Origin: Cymbomonas tetramitiformis
Lineage: Eukaryota > Chlorophyta > Pyramimonadophyceae > Pyramimonadales > Pyramimonadaceae
NCBI GenBank assembly: GCA_001247695.2
Contig: LGRX02034847.1
Span: forward strand, 1 to 22,702
Length of the DNA stretch: 22,702 nucleotides
Reading direction: 5' to 3'
Shown: positions 19,218 through 22,702 of the stretch, piece by piece
How the letters are laid out: every line of letters begins with the position of its first letter
Numbering within the stretch: the stretch's first letter is position 1
Position numbers and translations under genes: made by a program
Notes under the pieces: generated by a model
The model's input: only the letters and a program-made list of their open reading frames with translations
Database searches by the model: none
Told to the model about the DNA's origin: nothing

Positions 19218-22200
19218 ATGCCAGGCGCGTGCAATGACCAGATGCTGCTTCGGAAAAATATATTCAGAAAGTCGAAAACCGCACGCGACGAGATGAGACG
19301 GATGCTGACGGCTGCTGGTTGGTAGACCTGTGCGTGGACTGCAAGTTCGACATCCTGAAATGTCGTAAAGAGATCGAGCGCTGTCGCAAACACCATGCTG
19401 GCCCGAACTGGTACACCGTCGTCTTCCCAGCATGCGGCGACTGTTTGGTGGAGTACACTACCGTGGCCAAACGTGGTGACCAAACCACGACGCATGTTGT
19501 ATGGTACGCATTCTAACCTGCCTGCGCTACTTTTCGTCGGCTTCTGTCTTCAACCTCATCGTGCCTTTCTTTTCTTCTAGGATCAAGTCGCGGGACCAGG
19601 ATACCGGCCTGTACACCATTCAAGACGCCGCCCCCCCACGCGATCCAAGAGCGCGTGGCCTTGGAGTACCATTTCGCCAGGAGTACCTTCAAGGTCCACT
19701 ACGGCAACAGATTGGACCAGGAGGGTTTTAGCCGCATCGAGCGGGTTACTGGGCACTCCCTGCTTCCCACGCAGGTTCACCCAGCCGCTGGTAAGAATAT
19801 GCTAGAAAAGCAGTCTCAGGTAGTGAGACGTGCGAGCAAGGGATGAACCGAAAGCCACGAGAATAACATTAGATGGAATATAAGGTTATTCTCTAGGAAC
19901 TGTCACGTGTGACCCACCAAAGGTGACAGACCGGGATATCGATATCGAGGTCGATCTCGACTGTCGATACCGATATTCCAGCACACCACCTCACCTGAGG
20001 TGGGACACACAAGCTAGTGACAGTGACAAACACACCACCCTGACTAGTTAAGTGTTAAGGCTCCAAGCTTGAATAGTTATCTAGTCAGCAGCATGTCACA
20101 GTCCGGAGTGCTAACCCACAAGATCACAAGTAAGCATATAGTGCATGCTAGTGACAACTAGGTAAACAAATGCTGAGTGGCTAAGTTTCAATTTTCAAAA
20201 TCTGCCCGTCGAGTGGACGTCTAAACGGTAAAAAATCTGCTGATTCCCATAAATTCAGAGCACGCTCGTGTTCGGTCTTGCACTCAAATCTCCGATGTCA
20301 TCAAGCAATTCAGAGCACGCTCGTGTCCGGTCAACGGCTAAGATCTCTGCTGGCGATTGGTACTAGTAGGATTCCCGAAATAAATGCTGTTACCAAAACT
20401 GCCCTCCTCTGGGGTCTTACAACGGTGCACATCGAATCACATAGAATAATACTGTGCCGGATCCAACCAGAAAAAATAGAGCCGCCGCCAGCTAGTGTCG
20501 CGAGTAAATCAACTGAAACAAAGAAACAAAGTACAGCCGACAAGTGTCGTGAGTAAATCAACAATTAAAAGAGATAGAAAGCCGCCGCGCCCGGATACGT
20601 CGCAAAGAAACAAAAGAGAAACCAATCAATAGTAATAGCCACCATCATCGTAGCCATCGTAGGCACCACCACCGTCGTAGTCCCCATGGTCACCATAATC
20701 GTCGTCGTAATCCACGAAGTCAGACTGTCCGCCGACAGCAGAATCGTCGGAAAATCCCGGACCACCCTGGTAGAGCTGGTGGTCTACGTGATCATGCCCA
20801 TGCGCGTTGTGGGAGGCCTCCCAAGCCTCCCACTCCGCAGCGGTGTAACCGCCCTCAGCGGTTTCGTAATCGTCGTTGGCCTCGTCGTCCCAGGCCTCCG
20901 ACTGCTCGTAATTATCAGAAATATTGCTCTCTCCAAGTGGAGAGTCATCTGCTGGCTCCTCGAACGAATCAACTCCAGGCTCGAGGGGAGCACCGGAGTG
21001 AGAAACTCCCAAGTGGGGTAGAGAAACAGCGGATTCCGAAAAATACTCTTCTTCACTAAAATCTGACTCGTCCCAGTACCCTGGAGGGTTCTGAGACCCA
21101 TCATTCTCGTCCTCAAAATCAGACTCGTCCCAGTACCCTGGAGGGTTCTGGGAGTCATCTTGATCATCTACCGAACCGCAAAGAGCATCCACATGATCGG
21201 TCGAAAAATCATCGGGGCTCTGAAAAGCAGTAGCGCCAGCAGCAAAGGACCCTGCCGGCCGAGAGTCGAGATAGCGATGAATAACTTCACGCCGCACAAT
21301 AGTGCGAGCGTGCTCCCTCGGCTCAGCGCGAGCCAAGGGGGTCCGTGGCAAATTCTGCGGAATGAATGCTGTTTGCGTAAAAACATCGGACCCAAGATCG
21401 ACGAGCGAAACTTGGGTCTCACAGTCAGCTGAGAGCACAGAGGTGGGTTGGTAGTGCGTCGATAAAATCGCACCACCAACCCCAACGCCCTCAGACGCAA
21501 TAGAAATCTGCAAAATGACTGGCGGGGTCTCCAAACAATCTGGCCCAATCGAAATGCCCACGCCAGGGACTGGAGAAGCGGAAACAGCGGCTGCAGCGCT
21601 CTGATAAAAAGAAATCACGCCGCGCAACATGGAGCAAACTGTCAGCAACTTCCGATGCCCCAGAGATGCCCCCTTCTCCAACTTACTGTCCGCCGATGCC
21701 AGAAGAGCCACCGCCTCTCCCAGGGTGCCAGGCAAAGAAACAACTTCCGGCATCTAAGCTAGTCGCACGCCTCCCCCACCAGAGGTGCTATCCTGAATAA
21801 ATCGTGGGCGGGTGAATCACACCCGGACTGAAACGAACGGAAATAAGCTAAATATGACCGTCCATACAATCAGAAAAATAAACACTCGAAGGTGAGTGGG
21901 CTCATAACCTGCTAGAAAAGCAGTCTCAGGCAGTGAGACGTGCGAGCAAGGGATGAACCGAAAGCCACGAGAATAACATTAGATGGAATATAAGGTTATT
22001 CTCTAGGAACTGTCACGTGTGACCCACCAAAGGTGACAGACCGGGATATCGATATCGAGGTCGATCTCGACTGTCGATACCGATATTCCAGCAGAATATT
22101 GCTTCTACTTGCCTTTCCCTCATCGTCTTTCTTTTTTTTCTTTTATTCTTTTAAAGAACGCATCTTTCCTCCCACAGCTGCTGGTCCGCCTCAACAGCTT

Positions 22201-22594
22201 GGCGCGCCTGCGGTGACAGTCGGAAGAAAAAGGAAACGGGAGCATGACAGAAAGGGTATATCCTTTCCCACAGTCACCGTATGCATGCTTGGTTTCTGTG
22301 CTGTCTTGTTTTAAGTCAATCTAACTACACCAATATTTCCTCTTGCAGTAGTTGCCCATCCTCTTCAGGCTGGCGCTGTCAAAGTACCGAGGCCGGGGCC
22401 AGTTCCCCTCAAAAGGCCCAGTGCCGATCCTCGTACTGGTATGCCTAGACCTTGCGTGCCCAATGACTGTACATGTTCTTGCCTCAAGCTAGGGGGTTTT
22501 TACCTGCTACCTTCTGTGTGTGCCCCTTCAGCACAAGTGAAGCGGCAGGGGGGAACAGCCCAAGTACCAACTTCTGCTACTCATGCAGCTGCAG
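19218..22594 (+). CDS. Unidentified Cys-rich, basic C-terminal protein; 3' end beyond the window
   Basis: Exons: up to 19503, 19581-19790, 22178-22255, 22349-22438, 22532-22594, with GT-AG introns. Exon 1 encodes CWLVDLCVDCKFDILKC, then ERCRKHH and FPACGDC, a cysteine spacing suggesting metal binding. Exon 2 encodes IKSRDQDTGLYTIQDAAPP, then VALEYHFARSTFKVHYGNRL. Exon 3 has a nuclear-localisation-like cluster GRKRKREHDRK. Exons 4 and 5 are Pro/Ala-rich. Exons 3-5 are all phase 1-1. The start is unsettled: ATG 19218 opens MPGACNDQMLLRKNIFRK in a different frame from the Cys-rich part, so an indel or an unseen intron is needed near 19240-19315. A C-run near 19630 also shifts the frame in exon 2. 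A pyrimidine-rich stretch precedes 19218. Intron 2 holds an antisense LTR element. No family recognised. Confidence 0.6.
19800..19983 (-). repeat. 3' LTR (left copy)
   Basis: 184 bp, TG...CA. It contains the hairpin gagaataac...gttattctc (19859-19893), a G-box-type palindrome cacgtg (19904-19909), and an imperfect long inverted repeat around gatatcgatatcgagg...ccgatattcc (about 19934-19979). These could act in transcription start and 3'-end formation. Confidence 0.95.
19984..20625 (-). other. 3' untranslated part of the LTR element
   Basis: 640 bp between the ORF stop and the 3' LTR, with no coding potential. It has two short direct repeats: attcagagcacgctcgtgt (20253 and 20310) and a gagtaaatcaac motif after agtgtcg (near 20495 and 20541). 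These may be RNA packaging or structural signals. Confidence 0.5.
20626..21753 (-). CDS. 375-residue acidic protein of the LTR element, unknown family
   Basis: The start is firm: an in-frame TAG directly precedes the ATG at 21751-21753, about 140 nt after the primer site. Residues 1-60 look helical and mildly basic (SKLEKGASLGHRKLL). Residues 60-130 are rich in Val, Ile, Ser and Gly and may form strands. Residues 135-165 are basic. From about 180 on the chain is strongly acidic and probably disordered. It includes two copies of SQNPPGYWDESDF at 201-213 and 220-232, a His-rich patch (HNAHGHDHVDH) and a Tyr/Gly/Asp tail ending YDDGGYYY. There is no CCHC knuckle, protease triad or polymerase motif. 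It may be a divergent Gag-like protein or a captured host sequence; neither can be shown. It is the only long ORF in the sense strand of the element. Confidence 0.8.
   Translation of the reverse strand: MPEVVSLPGTLGEAVALLASADSKLEKGASLGHRKLLTVCSMLRGVISFYQSAAAAVSASPVPGVGISIGPDCLETPPVILQISIASEGVGVGGAILSTHYQPTSVLSADCETQVSLVDLGSDVFTQTAFIPQNLPRTPLARAEPREHARTIVRREVIHRYLDSRPAGSFAAGATAFQSPDDFSTDHVDALCGSVDDQDDSQNPPGYWDESDFEDENDGSQNPPGYWDESDFSEEEYFSESAVSLPHLGVSHSGAPLEPGVDSFEEPADDSPLGESNISDNYEQSEAWDDEANDDYETAEGGYTAAEWEAWEASHNAHGHDHVDHQLYQGGPGFSDDSAVGGQSDFVDYDDDYGDHGDYDGGGAYDGYDDGGYYY
21896..21909 (-). other. Primer-binding site (half-tRNA iMet type)
   Basis: The plus strand reads gtgggctcataacc, which resembles the anticodon stem-loop of initiator tRNA-Met (anticodon CAU, then AACC). 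It touches the LTR directly. Copia elements are known to prime from a cleaved 5' half of this tRNA. Confidence 0.8.
21910..22093 (-). repeat. 5' LTR (right copy)
   Basis: 184 bp, with one difference from the left copy. It carries the same hairpins and cacgtg (22014-22019). For minus-strand transcription this is the promoter LTR. Confidence 0.95.
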
Positions 22595-22615
22595 GTGCGT
22601 GCCCGCTTGCCCCTA

Positions 22616-22702
22616 GCATGCCCCATGGCCCAAGGTTGCCCTGTATGCCCCAAGCCCCAGGGGATGCATGCCCCAAGGTTGCCCTGTATGCCCCAAGCCC
22701 CA
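22616..22702. repeat. 43-bp minisatellite at the right edge
   Basis: aaggttgccctgtatgcccc recurs at 22632 and 22675, within units rich in atgccccaag. The array runs off the window and lies just after exon 5 of the plus-strand gene, in its next intron. Confidence 0.9.

Larger units (their letters stand above)
19800..22093 (-). mobile_element. Complete 2,294-bp LTR retroelement, non-autonomous
   Basis: Identical-length LTRs at 19800-19983 and 21910-22093 (184 bp, starting TG and ending CA) differ at one position (T at 19821, C at 21931). The flanking 5-bp repeat gaata at 19795-19799 and 22094-22098 is a clean target-site duplication. On the minus strand, the 14 bases directly inside the 5' LTR (21909-21896, ggttatgagcccac) are complementary to the anticodon arm of initiator tRNA-Met, the copia-type half-tRNA primer site. 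The G-rich stretch before the 3' LTR (aggtgaggtggtg) is a possible polypurine tract. The element therefore reads on the minus strand, in the same sense as its single ORF. No Gag, protease, integrase or reverse transcriptase is encoded, so mobilisation would need proteins from elsewhere. Confidence 0.93.

Noticed and set aside
20686..21021. Plus-strand hydrophobic 111-residue ORF
   Set aside because: It is the antisense shadow of the acidic 375-residue ORF: Asp/Glu codons read backwards give Val/Ile/Leu.

Overview
The window looks like nuclear DNA of a eukaryote, most likely a green alga or relative. Coding regions are split by GT-AG introns, the best-recognised protein ends in a plant-like ETHE1 C-terminus, introns are full of minisatellites, and there are Ty1/copia-type retroelements. 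There are no prokaryote-like operons, and no rRNA, tRNA or CRISPR array was seen. The species cannot be named from sequence alone; a prasinophyte-type alga is a guess.

Layout. 1-1497 (+): a 20-bp minisatellite, then the last two exons of a protein with two related modules. 1498-6320: no supportable gene; AT-rich stretches, diverged duplications (about 163-bp and 200-bp periods), a hairpin family and a 263-bp MITE-like element. 6321-7628: a possible small transposon with inverted ends of about 67 bp around closely packed minus-strand ORFs. 7630-11245: short unidentified ORF fragments without clear gene structure.

11246-16972 (-): the best-supported locus. Eight exons rebuild a complete ETHE1 persulfide dioxygenase. 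Directly upstream, same strand and phase-compatible, are exons of a DUF442 (Blh-type sulfurtransferase/phosphatase-fold) domain. The simplest reading is one gene for a bifunctional Blh-like sulfide-detoxification enzyme: DUF442 would handle sulfane sulfur and the ETHE1 part would oxidise glutathione persulfide to sulfite. Introns 4, 5 and 6 of the ETHE1 part are filled with minisatellites, two of which copy the neighbouring splice junction plus exon sequence.

17750-18870 (-): a decayed Ty1/copia RNase H end. 19218-22594 (+): an unidentified Cys-rich gene with a basic Pro/Ala-rich C-terminal part, running off the right edge. Its second intron is interrupted by a young, complete 2,294-bp LTR retroelement at 19800-22093 (184-bp LTRs with one mismatch, 5-bp target duplication, primer site matching the anticodon arm of initiator tRNA-Met). 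The element lies antisense to the host gene and encodes only one 375-residue acidic protein unlike Gag or Pol.
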